A stretch of DNA of 64,000 nucleotides from Streptomyces phaeoluteigriseus (GCF_001896135.2 NZ_MPOH02000005.1:442887-506886), one strand, 5' to 3'; shown: positions 28,184 through 37,405, numbered from the stretch's first letter. A program made the numbers and translations. Notes: generated by a model not told the origin, from the letters alone.

Positions 28184-28743
28184 GCGCTGCCTCCTTGCTG
28201 GTTTCCGTTGCGCTGAGCGCGAGCTGACGTGCTGTCGCCGTCGAGGGCCGCTTGCATGACGCGCAGGCGCCGATGCTGGAGGTTGCCGTTGCCGATGATC
28301 CAAACGAGGAAGATTCCTGTGAGCAGGGCAAATCCGATCGTTTGCCTGAGGCCCGAGGTGAGGGCCGTCAATACCGTCACGGCGCAGAAGAGGACCGCGA
28401 GGAGCACCAGTGCCGCCACGCGGTGGCGCGTGCGGTGCAGGCGCTGTGTGACCAGAGCGCGCATCGCCTCGCGCTCGCTAGGGTCGACGGGTACCTCACC
28501 CTTGCGTAGCTTCCTGTCCAGCGAGACGAGGCTGTTCGTGCTGCCGCCCGCCGCCCGCCTCTCCCTGCTCCGCCCGATGAGCACGACGACGATGCCACTG
28601 ATGGAGATGAGGGCAGTGCGCAGCACGACCGAGAGCGCAGAGTGCCCTGGATACAGGAGCATGACCAGGGCACTGGCGCAGAGGATCGACAGCACGAACT
28701 GCAGCCACAGGTGTTTGCCCAGATAGGCGTTGACGCGTTCCAT
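28180..28743 (-). CDS. Four-helix membrane protein
   Basis: 187 residues if started at MERVNAYLGKHLWL (28743), preceded by AGGGAAGGGG; a longer frame upstream lacks an RBS. There are two N-terminal helices (FVLSILCASALVMLLYPG, LISISGIVVVLIG), a charged cytoplasmic segment, then two more (VAALVLLAVLFCAVTVLTAL, IGFALLTGIFLVWIIG). It is unrecognised. The stop overlaps the start of the two-helix protein gene. Confidence 0.65.
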   Translation of the reverse strand: MERVNAYLGKHLWLQFVLSILCASALVMLLYPGHSALSVVLRTALISISGIVVVLIGRSRERRAAGGSTNSLVSLDRKLRKGEVPVDPSEREAMRALVTQRLHRTRHRVAALVLLAVLFCAVTVLTALTSGLRQTIGFALLTGIFLVWIIGNGNLQHRRLRVMQAALDGDSTSARAQRNGNQQGGSA

Positions 28744-29466
28744 GCTCGCCGGCCCCTTCCCTGCGGATTCGCACGTCCGCGTACCCCGGCTCGGGTAAGG
28801 CAATCCGCTAACTCAACCTGCGGAAGCGGAAGTTGGACCACCCAGCAGTCCAAGCCTCTGTGCCCGCAGGGGGTGCGTGCGCATGTCGGCGGATGCCCAG
28901 CCGACCTCGGCCGAGGTGACACTGGCCCCAGCTGCGGATACCGGGGTGACGATCGTCTATATCGAGCAGGCGGAGGCGGATTCGCTGAAGTACCGGTACG
29001 AGTAACAGGCCGACCCGCGGTGCTGCATGCTGGAGTTCTCCGGATCTCGAAAGGGTGATGGAGGACGGGGCGGCCGACTCTTGGCCGATGCTGCCGTCGC
29101 CCTGCAGAAGCGCTGCCGGTCCGGCCGGAGGGACCATTTGGGGGGTGCTGTGGCCACGCAGCCAGCAGGTGCTTGGCCGGGGAGTGGTGTAGGTGGTGGG
29201 GTCGGCTGGGGTGCCGTCATGGCATTCCGGGCAGGACCCCGAGCGTTCTGAGTGGTACTGGCGGAGACCACATGTTCTGTGGCTGGCGTAACCCATGCCG
29301 ATGCACGGCCAGCGATGAGGCTCAGGTCGCTCGATTCCCGCGAGCTGGCCCGTCCGAGAGCGCATCGAGGCTGAGGTGCTCGCCGAGGTCACCGACCTGC
29401 TTACGCCCGCTGGCAGAAGTCATTGACGCGTGGGGCGGTCTGATGCATACAGGCGCTGGACCGCTC
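28744..29466. other. Gene-free stretch
   Basis: About 720 bp with no ORF that looks coding on either strand. Compositionally it resembles degraded coding DNA. No repeat, hairpin or RNA gene was recognised. Confidence 0.4.
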
Positions 29467-29730
29467 TTAAAGCGCCGGGGCGGCTCGTTTGATGTAGGCG
29501 GTGATCAACGCCGTTTCCATGCGGTCGACACCATCGAGTGAGCCGATGCGGTCGGCGAGGTAGGTGTGGAGAGCGTTGGCGTCTTGGCAGACAGTGATGG
29601 CAACCAGGTTGTGGGGGCCAGTCGTGCTGCCGACGAAGGCCGCTTCAGGATCACCAGCCAGCGTCCGGGCGATGCTGCTGAGCCGGGCAGGCGTGACGGT
29701 CAACCAGCGCTCGAAGCTGAGCCCGCGCAC
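29467..29730 (-). pseudogene. Lrp/AsnC-family regulator, 5'-truncated
   Basis: The minus strand encodes only the ligand-binding (RAM) half: WLTVTPARLSSIARTLAG, FVGSTTGPHNLVAITV and RIGSLDGVDRMETALITAYI. The N-terminal HTH is missing. The 5' edge coincides with the 5' edge of the MmyB-type regulator on the other strand, so one deletion cut both genes. Confidence 0.7.
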
Positions 29731-30532
29731 AGTCGGACTGCCCGAGACCGACAGGCCCCGCCGGGTCGAGGGGCTGCGCCGCGAGGAGGTCGCTCAGCTC
29801 GCCAGCATCAGCACCGACTACTACACCCGGCTCGAGCAGGGCCGCATGCAGGCATCCGCGCCCGTGCTGGACATCCTTGCCCGCGTACTCCACCTGGACG
29901 ACGACGAGCGCGGCTACCTCTTCCAGCTCGCAGGCAAAACCAGCACCCGCACGAGGCGCCGCAGCAGGCAGAAGGTCCAGCCACAACTGCAGCGGATCCT
30001 GGACAACCTCACCGCCACCCCGGCCGTCGTACAGGGCCGACGCGGGGACATCCTCGCCTGGAACGCGCCGGCCGCCGCCCTGGTCACCGACTTCTCCCGC
30101 ATCCCGGAAAAGCACCGCAACTATCCCCGGATCATCTTCACCGAGTCGGCCATGCGCACCCTGTACGCCGACTGGGAGGCCTCCGCACAGATCGCCGTGG
30201 CCCAGCTGCGCATGGAGGCCGCAAAGTACCCCGAAGACCCCCGCCTGATCGAGCTGGTCGGCGAACTGTCCATGTGTGACAAGCAGTTCGCCCGATGGTG
30301 GGGCGAACACCACGTCGCCGCCCGCACCGTGGGCACGAAAACCCTCAACCACGCGGTCGTCGGCGAACTCGTCCTGGACTGGGACACCCTCACCGCCAAC
30401 ACCGACCCCGACCCCGACCAGAACATGACCGTCTGGACCGCCGCCCCCGGCTCCCCCACCCACGAACGGCTGCGCATCCTCGCCTCCTGGGCCGCCGACC
30501 AGAACCTGCCGGCCTCCTCACCGCTCAGCTGA
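29720..30532 (+). pseudogene. MmyB-type XRE regulator, 5'-truncated
   Basis: The frame enters at SPRTVGLPETDRPRRVEGLR and then has the normal HTH (REEVAQLASISTDYYTRLEQ). The C-terminal MmyB ligand domain (WNAPAAALVTDF, RWWGEHHVAART, VVGELVLDWDTLT) is complete. The usual first ~20 residues (M..LxxFLRxRR) are replaced by DNA of the Lrp gene. It may still be expressed from an upstream GTG in the fused frame, but it has lost its promoter region. Confidence 0.6.
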
Positions 30533-30643
30533 CCGCGACCGGCCGTCGCTGGGACAACGACCAGTCCGAGGCAGCCACGACCAGGCCGCCCTCACACCGG
30601 GGCTGATCCAAACGGCCCGGTCGGCGGAAACGAGAACGGTGAC

Positions 30644-30784
30644 ATGGACGCAACAGAGCCGGTGCTGAGCACGCTTGAACCCCGCATTTGCCGCGTCTGC
30701 GGGGACGAAGAAGACTGCCAGTCGTCGGCGCTTGCCGGACGAACCGATGAAGTCAACCGGCACGGACTCCACTGCGCCAGGTGA
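30644..30784 (+). CDS. Possible 46-residue Cys-rich protein
   Basis: ATG at 30644, 46 codons. The sequence has RICRVCGDEEDCQ and a C-terminal HGLHCAR, so a CxxC plus a further Cys/His set could bind zinc. The RBS is weak. It may be an independent small protein or the head of a lost gene. The 300 bases around it hold nothing else. Confidence 0.3.
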   Translation: MDATEPVLSTLEPRICRVCGDEEDCQSSALAGRTDEVNRHGLHCAR

Positions 30785-30898
30785 GCGTCATTCGAGCGTC
30801 CGGCGTGGACGCCCGACAGACCCCAACGTCACGGCCCCGACCTGCGCCCATACCGCGCGCCGCGATCGACGGGGACGGCCGTTGTCGTGAGGGCGCGG

Positions 30899-31438
30899 TC
30901 AGCCGGCGAAGGAGGCGAGCAGTTCGTTGTACTGCTTGGCGGCGGTGGTCAGATCCTTGTCGGAGAGGCCGAAGGCGGTGCCGTACAGCTTGACCATCGG
31001 CTGGATGTCGAACTGGCAGAGCCGCAGGGTCGCGTGCCAACTGCCAAGGAGGGCCTCCAGGGTGGTCTTGTTGGTGCCTTCAAGGGTGTAGTGCTCGGCG
31101 GGGACGCCTGCGGTGACGGCGACGACAGCCTTCCTGCCGGCCAGCTGGGAGGGAGAGCCGTCCATGGTGAAGGCCCAGCCGAGGGTGAAGACCTTGTCCT
31201 GCCACTGCTTGAACAGGGGGGTGGTGTTGTACCAGTACACCGGGTGCTGGAAGACGATCACGTCGTGCTCGGCCAGCAGCGCCCGCTCGGCGTCGGCGTC
31301 GACCTGGAAGTCGGGGTAGGTGGCGTAGAGGTCGTGCACGGTGACGTGGGCCAGATCGCGGACGGCGTCCACCAGGGCCTTGTTGGCCTTCGACTGGGAC
31401 AGGTCGGGGTGACCTACGACGAGGAGAACCTCGGACAT
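30899..31438 (-). CDS. NAD(P)H:quinone oxidoreductase, flavodoxin-like (KefF/MdaB type)
   Basis: 179 residues. LLVVGHPDLSQSKANKAL is the flavin phosphate-binding start. FQHPVYWYNTTPLFKQWQDK is the signature of the NQO/KefF flavodoxin-like fold. VTAGVPAEHYTLEG completes the core. It would carry out two-electron reduction of quinones or electrophiles with FMN or FAD. It lies near an SDR and reductase fragments, consistent with a former redox or detoxification cluster. Confidence 0.88.
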   Translation of the reverse strand: MSEVLLVVGHPDLSQSKANKALVDAVRDLAHVTVHDLYATYPDFQVDADAERALLAEHDVIVFQHPVYWYNTTPLFKQWQDKVFTLGWAFTMDGSPSQLAGRKAVVAVTAGVPAEHYTLEGTNKTTLEALLGSWHATLRLCQFDIQPMVKLYGTAFGLSDKDLTTAAKQYNELLASFAG

Positions 31439-31585
31439 GATGAGAAAGCCTCTTCAGTGATCAGTGAAATGGGTGAGCGGATGCGGGTCGATCGGGTGTG
31501 ACGGGTCAGGAATTCGCCGGGCGTCAGCCCTTCTCCTGCGCGGACTTGGGCTGCGCGGACTGAGGGGGCGCAGCGGCACCCACCG

Positions 31586-31842
31586 TCACCGGTCGATGGT
31601 GGCCATGTTCGCCTCGTCGTTGCGCTCGCCCGCGCCGGTGTGAGGTTGTTCAGGCGGTCGAGCTGAGCGGCGCTGAGTTCGATGCGGCGGATCTTGCCGC
31701 TCCTCGCACCCAGGGTCGTCAGGACGACGACGGGCAGATCCTGCAGCGTCGTGCCTTCCGTACCGCCGGAGCTTTCGTACAGCTCCACCTGGTCCCGCAC
31801 AAACTGCGCCTTGCTCGGCTCGTACCCGCCTGTGAGGGGCAT
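31586..31842 (-). pseudogene. Chimera: DDN-type nitroreductase 5' end joined to aldo/keto reductase 3' end
   Basis: From ATG 31842: MPLTGGYEPSKAQFVRDQVE, ESSGGTEGTTLQDLPVVVLT and GARSGKIR, the start of F420-dependent DDN-like reductases. Without a break this becomes ELSAAQLDRLNNLTP. After a one-base shift it continues as GERNDEANMATIDR and TGA, the standard C-terminus of aldo/keto reductases. A deletion fused two genes, and neither enzyme can be functional. Confidence 0.75.
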
Positions 31843-31908
31843 GTTGACTCTCTCTCCGCGCACCCGGCGCGGTCCTCCGTGCTGGCCGGGGGGGGCGGGG
31901 CGTGCTGC

Positions 31909-32754
31909 TCAGGCGTGGGCGTCGTCGTAGGCCAGGGCGCCGCCCAGCTCCCTGGATGCCTCGGCCTGGGCGAGAAGCTCCTTCGCCTTGGCCCCGGCGG
32001 CCTCGATGGCGTCCGCACCGGCGACGAATCGCAGCAGCGGCTTGTCCTGGCCGGCGATGGTGAGCAGGGCGCGGGCGAGCTTGGCGGGATCGCCGGGCTG
32101 CTTGCCGTTCATGCTCTTCATGCCCTCGATCCTGGGGGCGGTGCGCGGGGCGTAGTCGTCGATGGACAGCTCTGGCCAGGTGGTGGAGCCGTCCACGAGG
32201 AGTTCGGTGCGGAAGTAGCCCGGCTCCACAACGGTGGTGTGGATGTTGTACGGCTCGACGTCGTAGCGCAGGGACTCCATCCAGCCCTCTTCCGCGAACT
32301 TGGAGGCCGCGTAGGCGGAGGTGAACTCCATGCCGACCAGCCCGGCGGTCGAGGTGATGGTGATGACGTGGCCTGCGCGCTGCTTGCGCATGATCGGCAG
32401 GACGGCGCGGGTGACGTTCATCGGGCCGAAGAGGTTCGTCTCGAACTGCCGGCGCATCTGCACGGGCGAGATCTCCTCGAAGTAGCCGGTGAACAGGTTC
32501 CCGGCGTTGTTGATCAGGACGTCGATGCGGCCGAAGCGGTCGACGGCGGCCCGCGCGGCGGCCTCGGCGTCCTCCAAGCTGGTGACATCGAGCCTGGCGA
32601 CCAGCAGATTGTCCTGCGGCCCGCCCAGGGTCTCCTCGACCTCTTCGGGACGGCGGCCGGTGGCGACGACCTGGTGGCCGGCGGCGAGGGCCTCGCGGGC
32701 GATGTCCGTGCCCAGACCGCGTCCGGCACCGGTGACGAGAATGACCTTGCTCAT
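31909..32754 (-). CDS. Short-chain dehydrogenase/reductase
   Basis: 281 residues from ATG 32754. TGAGRGLG is the NADP-binding motif, followed by DVTS, NNAGN, the active-site Ser in TITSTAGLVG and YAASK. The C-terminal part has the VEPGYFRTELL loop typical of classical SDRs of this subgroup. It is divergently transcribed from the MmyB-type regulator at 33004 with a 249-bp shared intergenic region, a common pairing in Streptomyces that implies control by it. Confidence 0.92.
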   Translation of the reverse strand: MSKVILVTGAGRGLGTDIAREALAAGHQVVATGRRPEEVEETLGGPQDNLLVARLDVTSLEDAEAAARAAVDRFGRIDVLINNAGNLFTGYFEEISPVQMRRQFETNLFGPMNVTRAVLPIMRKQRAGHVITITSTAGLVGMEFTSAYAASKFAEEGWMESLRYDVEPYNIHTTVVEPGYFRTELLVDGSTTWPELSIDDYAPRTAPRIEGMKSMNGKQPGDPAKLARALLTIAGQDKPLLRFVAGADAIEAAGAKAKELLAQAEASRELGGALAYDDAHA

Positions 32755-33003
32755 GGGGGGGGTCCTTTCAGGCGCCGTGATCCGGCACCCGGTGTGGGCG
32801 GGGGTGATGCGTGCAGTGCGAAGAGCGCCGCAGAAGGGGCTGGCGACCGGCGGCACAAGCGCCGCCTGTCTGGGCCGTTCACACCGCCGGGGGGGCGGTG
32901 CACCGCCAACAAAACCGGCTGTCGTCGAGGTGTGGGGGTCCCTCTTGAGGGGGTCACTGACAGGGACCCCCAACCCGGCGGATGCGCTCGTAGAGTGAAA
33001 CGC

Positions 33004-33963
33004 ATGGCAGGCAGAAACGACCCACAAGGCAGCAACCGCGACATCCGTGATGATTTTCGTGCGGAGATCCGGGAATTCCTCGGCACGCGACGAGCCAGGG
33101 TCACCCCCGAGCAGGCCGGCCTGCCCCTCTACGGCGGAGAACGCCGACGCGTCACCGGACTACGCCGCGAGGAGGTCGCCCTCCTCGCGGGCATCTCCAG
33201 CGAGTACTACACCCGCCTTGAACGCGGCAACGCCACCGGAGTCTCCGAAAGCGTCATCGAAGGCATCGCGCAAGCACTCCAGCTCGACGAGGCCGAACGC
33301 ATCCACCTGCTCGACCTCCTGCGCGGCGCCGGCACCACCCGTCCACCACGCCGCCGACCGGCCCAGAAGCGGGTCCGTCCGACGGTGCAGCGCGTACTGG
33401 ACTCGATGGCCGGCACCCCCGCGTTCATCCTCAGCGGACGCGGGGACAACCTGGCCGCCAACCACCTCGGACGCGCCCTGTTCTCCCCCGTCTACGCCGA
33501 CCCAGTCCGGCCGCCGAACAACGCCCGGTTCGTCTTCCTCAGCCCACACGCGACCGAGTTCTTCCGCCACTGGGACGAAGTCGCAGGCGACACCGTCGCC
33601 ATGCTGCGCGCCGAGGCCGGCCGCGACCTCTACGACCGGCGGCTCACGGACCTGATCGGGGAACTGTCCACCCGCAGCGAGGAATTCCGGCGCCGCTGGG
33701 CGGCCCACAACGTCCGGATACACACCACAGGTGTGAAACTCCTCCACCACCCGGTCGTCGGCGACCTCGACCTGCCCTTCGAAACCTTCCCGCTCCCCGA
33801 CGGCCCCAGCCAGTTCCTCCTCACCTACACCGCTGAACCCCACTCACCCTCGCAGGACGCCCTGAACCTGCTGGCCAGCTGGGCCGCGACCAACAACGAC
33901 ATCAAGCGGTCCACACCGGCCAACAATTCCAAGCCGGCCGACTCGGCCGAGACACCCGACTGA
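33004..33963 (+). CDS. MmyB-type XRE transcriptional regulator
   Basis: 319 residues. The HTH is RRRVTGLRREEVALLAGISS then EYYTRLERGNATGVSESVIE. The C-terminal MmyB-like ligand domain runs from about residue 115 (RVLDSMAGTPAFILSGRGDN) to VVGDLDLPFETFPLPDG. This family binds a small molecule, perhaps fatty-acyl-like, and usually controls a divergent oxidoreductase, here the SDR at 31909-32754. Confidence 0.9.
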   Translation: MAGRNDPQGSNRDIRDDFRAEIREFLGTRRARVTPEQAGLPLYGGERRRVTGLRREEVALLAGISSEYYTRLERGNATGVSESVIEGIAQALQLDEAERIHLLDLLRGAGTTRPPRRRPAQKRVRPTVQRVLDSMAGTPAFILSGRGDNLAANHLGRALFSPVYADPVRPPNNARFVFLSPHATEFFRHWDEVAGDTVAMLRAEAGRDLYDRRLTDLIGELSTRSEEFRRRWAAHNVRIHTTGVKLLHHPVVGDLDLPFETFPLPDGPSQFLLTYTAEPHSPSQDALNLLASWAATNNDIKRSTPANNSKPADSAETPD

Positions 33964-34009
33964 CGACCCACTCGGGCGACGGGGCCTTCAGCGCGGCCAC
34001 CGACCCCGG

Positions 34010-34056
34010 CTCGCAGCCGGTTTGTACCAGCCGTCCAGGTAGCGGCCGTTCAGCAC
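34010..34056 (-). pseudogene. Tap-like fragment
   Basis: The minus strand gives NGRYLDGWY. The DNA GTACCAGCCGTCCAGGTA followed by (G/A)CGGCCGTT is nearly identical to the tap gene at about 63880-63912. Only this patch is kept, and it abuts the IS6 remnant. It may be debris of another telomere-protein gene copy moved by IS6-type recombination. Confidence 0.5.
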
Positions 34057-34290
34057 TGTTTCAGTCGACGGCCAGCCACGGGTACTTCTGCTCACCGTCG
34101 ATCTTGATAAGGACCTCGTCCGGATGCCACTCGTCCCCGGGCCGGAGCAGGCCGACGGCGCAACTCGCGGGCGTAGACCGGGCCGAACTTCACATGCCAG
34201 CGGCGTACCGTCTCGTAGGAGACGGCGATCCGCGCTCGAGCATGAGCTCCTCGACCTCGCGGAATGACGGTGATACAGCCACACGCAGTG
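34057..34290 (-). pseudogene. IS6-family transposase remnant
   Basis: The minus strand in mixed frames reads SFREVEELMLERG, VSYETVRRWHVKFGPVYARE, then DEWHPDEVLIKIDGEQKYPW. This is the start of the IS6/IS26 DDE domain including the first catalytic Asp region. Frameshifts and loss of the rest make it inactive. Confidence 0.65.
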
Positions 34291-34494
34291 GGGCCGGCCA
34301 GCAGGCCAACCGCCAGCGGCGCGGTCAGGTCGGCGGCCTTCGACTGCCAGCTCTACAAGGCCCGCAACGTGGTCGAACCTGCTTAGGTCGCCTAGAGCTT
34401 CCGCACGATCGAACCGCTCAGGTCATCACCCACCCCAAGCCGCCCGAGTTCGAACCTGCTGGGCAAACGCGCAGCTCAACCTTGAAACAGGCAT

Positions 34495-34968
34495 TCAAGC
34501 CTCGTTTGCTCGCTGATCTGGGTGAACGCTGCCGGGGTCAACTGACTGGGCGGTGATCTGCGCAAGGGCGTCCTGGAGTCGGCGGACGGCATCCTCCGCT
34601 TCCAGGTATTCCTCAGGACTCGGGAGGACAGTGCCGAAGGTGCCGCCGCCCTCAGATGGCAGGGCGCGCCAGCCCAGGACCGGTTCGAGCGCGTTGAGAG
34701 CCCCGGAGAGAAACCAGGCCAGGCGGCCGTGAGTGCGAGCGAGTGAGATGGCCAGGACGGCGAGGGTCTCCCGCAGGTGTTCGAGCCGCTTGATCTGCGG
34801 CAAGGCCTGCTGGACGTCCTGCGGGCCGACAACGTCGCGCAGGCGGGCCTCGGTCTCAAGGGCGAGTGCGCGGTCGCTCGACGCAAGTTTCCACACCTTG
34901 TCTTGGATCTGCTGTTCGGCTTCCTCAGCCAGCACTGCGACGATTCTCCGCATGTCCATGCGGATCAC
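34495..34968 (-). CDS. Hypothetical helical protein
   Basis: 157 residues, strongly helical and charged (MRRIVAVLAEEAEQQIQDKV, LETEARLRDVVGPQDVQQAL, ISLARTHGRLAWFLSGALNA). No signal peptide or catalytic motif. I recognise no family. The low density of alternative frames and balanced amino-acid use suggest a real gene. Confidence 0.55.
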   Translation of the reverse strand: MIRMDMRRIVAVLAEEAEQQIQDKVWKLASSDRALALETEARLRDVVGPQDVQQALPQIKRLEHLRETLAVLAISLARTHGRLAWFLSGALNALEPVLGWRALPSEGGGTFGTVLPSPEEYLEAEDAVRRLQDALAQITAQSVDPGSVHPDQRANEA

Positions 34969-35079
34969 TCTAAATGAACGGATCCCCCGCCGGAGACGGC
35001 CTTGTCGATTCCTGACCTCGACTAACGAACCTCGACTAACGATGTGCCAAGGATTCGAAACAGGTACTGACCTTGGCGT

Positions 35080-35409
35080 TTAACCACGGGCGTTCGGCGG
35101 GGTCGAGGCAACGGTGATCTGGGCGGTCCAGGACCCGGGTTCCCGGGGCGGATCCCAGGTCACGTCGACGCGTATTTCGTGGAATTCGTGTGCGAGTCCC
35201 ACCACCATGGCCGCCGCGGCGGCCCGTGCCTCGGCTGGGCCGGCCTCGACCGGAACGTCGGCGAGGGGCCCGCAGAGCATCCCGCATTCCACGGTGAGGA
35301 CACTGTGGCGCCAGCCTTCCGGTGTCGCGAGCAGGACGATGCCCTTCGGTATGCCGAATGGAGGTCGCCTCTTCTTCTCCCGCTTTCGTCTCACCATGGA
35401 GTCATCCAA
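35080..35409 (-). CDS. Hypothetical protein
   Basis: 109 residues with a very basic N-terminus (VRRKREKKRRPPFG), then a β-rich segment (VLLATPEGWRHSVLTVECGM) and an αβ end (IRVDVTWDPPREPGSWTAQI). No domain recognised. Probably a small soluble protein, and nothing nearby suggests a role. Confidence 0.5.
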   Translation of the reverse strand: MDDSMVRRKREKKRRPPFGIPKGIVLLATPEGWRHSVLTVECGMLCGPLADVPVEAGPAEARAAAAAMVVGLAHEFHEIRVDVTWDPPREPGSWTAQITVASTPPNARG

Positions 35410-35943
35410 CCTCGTCGGCTTCCTGACGGTTCAGTCGAGCGGAGCTTCACGTGCGGCGGGGCTTGGTGCCGACTTTGTGGTGGGCTGGACGGCTGAACGC
35501 CTCGCCGGTGGCGAGGACCGCCCGACGGCGGGACGGGTGGCCGGCAGCTGGTTCTTCGAGCCTGGCAGCCTGCCTGGGCAGGGGACCGGCTCGTACGACT
35601 GCCGTGGACACGACGGAACGCAATACGGTTCGGAGCGGGCCCCGCAGGACCTTGACCTCCGTCATCCGGCGGCGTGGCTCCGGAATCGGCAGTACGCCAC
35701 TGGCCGGGCAGGCTGCTAACCGGCACGGCAGCACCGGCCGAACCCACGAGCCGCCGGTTCCCTCGAAACGGGCGAGATGCTGGCGGGGCGTCGCGCCGTG
35801 GGTCAGGATTGTGGCGTCTCGCGCAACTGGAGCTGTAGCCGACGCTGCGCCACCGCGCATGACATGCGCACTACGCCATTCGGCCCCATCCTGAGTAGCG
35901 GCACCATCGGCTCCACAGGCCGACCATCCCCCCGGGAGGTCCT
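35410..35943. other. Gene-free stretch
   Basis: About 530 bp. Reading frames exist on both strands but none has credible composition or homology signals. No repeats seen. Confidence 0.35.
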
Positions 35944-36297
35944 GTGATCTTGCTTGCCCTGCTCGTGCCTGCTCTGATGGTGGCGTTCCTCTTCGCCATG
36001 GACGCTCTTGAGGATCTCCTCTTCCCCCGCCCGAGAGCGGCGGGAAAGTCTCCAGCCGGCGGCCTGCAGATGCCGTCGGTTCCTTCGAGTGGGGTTCCTC
36101 GCGCTGCGAACTCCGCTCGCAGAGGAAGAGATCTACAACCCGCACATAGGTACTACCTGCACCAACCCCTATTGGAGTGCAAGGTCCGCTGCGGAGCCGG
36201 TCTGCTCCGGGCCGGGAGCGCCGCCGGTTTTGGGGAGCGGGTGCCGGATGGGTGCAAGGGTGCACGGCACTGTCGCGCACCCGCCTGCACGGGCTAG
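35944..36297 (+). CDS. Small single-helix membrane protein
   Basis: 117 codons from GTG 35944 after GGGAGG. It starts MILLALLVPALMVAFLFAMD, a membrane helix, followed by ALEDLLFPRPRAAGK. The second half looks non-native, so the true protein may be shorter or frameshifted. Similar short membrane ORFs are common in Streptomyces; function unknown. Confidence 0.4.
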   Translation: MILLALLVPALMVAFLFAMDALEDLLFPRPRAAGKSPAGGLQMPSVPSSGVPRAANSARRGRDLQPAHRYYLHQPLLECKVRCGAGLLRAGSAAGFGERVPDGCKGARHCRAPACTG

Positions 36298-36567
36298 ACC
36301 TTGATGTACGCGACGACCACGACGGTGCGAAGCGCCGTGACGAAGTACAGGACCCGGACGGCTTGGACTTCGTCGGTGTACTGGCGCAGTCGGGGGCCGG
36401 CGGTGTCGCCGGGGATCGGCTCGCCGATGTCCGGGGCGACGGAGATGACGACCAGGGTCGCGGTCCAGGGCGTGGATCTCCGCCTCGCTGGTGACGTTCT
36501 CCACCTGCTTGGCGGCGGAGCCGGAGAAAGCGATCCGGGCGCGGCGCGGGCCCGGCTGCGGGGCCAT
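36294..36567 (-). pseudogene. RelE/ParE-like toxin, frameshifted
   Basis: The ATG at 36567 overlaps the antitoxin stop (TGATG). RARIAFSGSAAKQVENVTSE reads in frame. One extra base near 36465 shifts the frame, and the true continuation is VVISVAPDIGEPIPG, RLRQYTDEVQAVRVLYFVTA and RTVVVVAYIKV, a RelE/ParE fold. About 90 residues if repaired. Both genes of the pair are damaged. Confidence 0.6.
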
Positions 36568-36803
36568 CAGGCGACGACCGGGCGCTGTGCGGCGAGGCGG
36601 GCGAGATGGGCCTCGCGCAGTTCCTCCCACGGCGTGCAGTCCTCCACCGAGGGCAGCCCGTTCTCGGCGATGTCCTCCAGGACGGCGGCGAACTAGTCGG
36701 CACTGGCGCGGGTCTTGGCCGCGTACGCACGCAACCCGTCGGCGGCCGCAGGCTCCAGCTGCTGACGGGCGGGGTCGGCGGAGGTGGCCGGCTGTTCGCT
36801 CAT
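36567..36803 (-). pseudogene. Cognate antitoxin with internal TAG
   Basis: 78 codons from ATG 36803: MSEQPATSADPARQQLEPAA then RAYAAKTRASAD. A TAG at 36695-36693 follows, then FAAVLEDIAENGLPSVEDCT and EELREAHLARLA in the same frame. The codon before and after the stop continue one protein, so this is a point mutation (or miscalled base). The gene lies upstream of and overlaps its toxin, the usual order. Confidence 0.6.
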
Positions 36804-37405
36804 CCAGGGCTCCAGAGGGCAGAAACTGGCGTCTCTCCCAACGGTATCGGCCGCCCCCGGCCCTGGTGACCGCTCCGGACGAACCCGGCCGTACGAGGAT
36901 GCGAGACCCAGGGACCCAGATAGACCCAGCTCCTAGCGCCCTCTCTGTGTCCACCAGGGAGAACACCCGTACCGAGCCCAGAGACCCAGGTCTGGTTGTT
37001 GGGTCCAGCGGGGTCCTGAGTCCCGCCTGCCGACGATGACACAGATCATCTGAACGGTGACACAGATAAGCGTGCGCACCTGGGAAAACAGGGGGTCGAT
37101 GACACAGAGCGGCCGGACTGTTCAGGCGGGGGCCGGGCCGGATGCGGACCTAGCCGGGCGCGAGGGGTGTCACGCTGATCGTGGAGGTGGCCCAAACCGG
37201 GGGCGGGCCCATGCTTCCGGGCCGAACAGGTAGCGTGACACCCCGGCGTGACAGCCGGATCGAGGTGCGTGCCACCCGTGAGCATAACAGCGTGACAGTC
37301 ACCCTCGGTGATCAGTGCGGGTGTCCTCTGCCGTTGAACTCTGTTGGTTGGTCACTGAAGTTGGATCGGGCCGCTGGGGGCGGTGTGGCCACTGGATTGG
37401 CCGGG
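36804..37405. repeat. Intergenic region with phased TGACACAG repeats and a 13-bp inverted repeat
   Basis: No gene in 600 bp. TGACACAG occurs at 37037, 37058 and 37100, i.e. spaced 21 and 42 bp (two and four helical turns). Further right, GGGGTGTCACGCT (37164-37176) and AGCGTGACACCCC (37232-37244) form a perfect 13-bp inverted repeat. Extra GCGTGACA copies lie at 37246 and 37290. This looks like a protein-binding array; the cognate protein is unknown. Confidence 0.5.

Noticed and set aside
32700..33003. Upstream extension of the MmyB-type regulator to 31879
   Set aside because: The extension runs antisense through the SDR gene; ATG 33004 gives the family's normal N-terminus.
34430..34470. GTTCGAACC string resembling a tRNA T-loop
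   Set aside because: No acceptor or anticodon stem can be formed around it on either strand.
35447..36730. 427-codon minus-strand ORF
   Set aside because: It overlaps the toxin-antitoxin pair out of frame and is Pro/Arg/Ser-rich noise.
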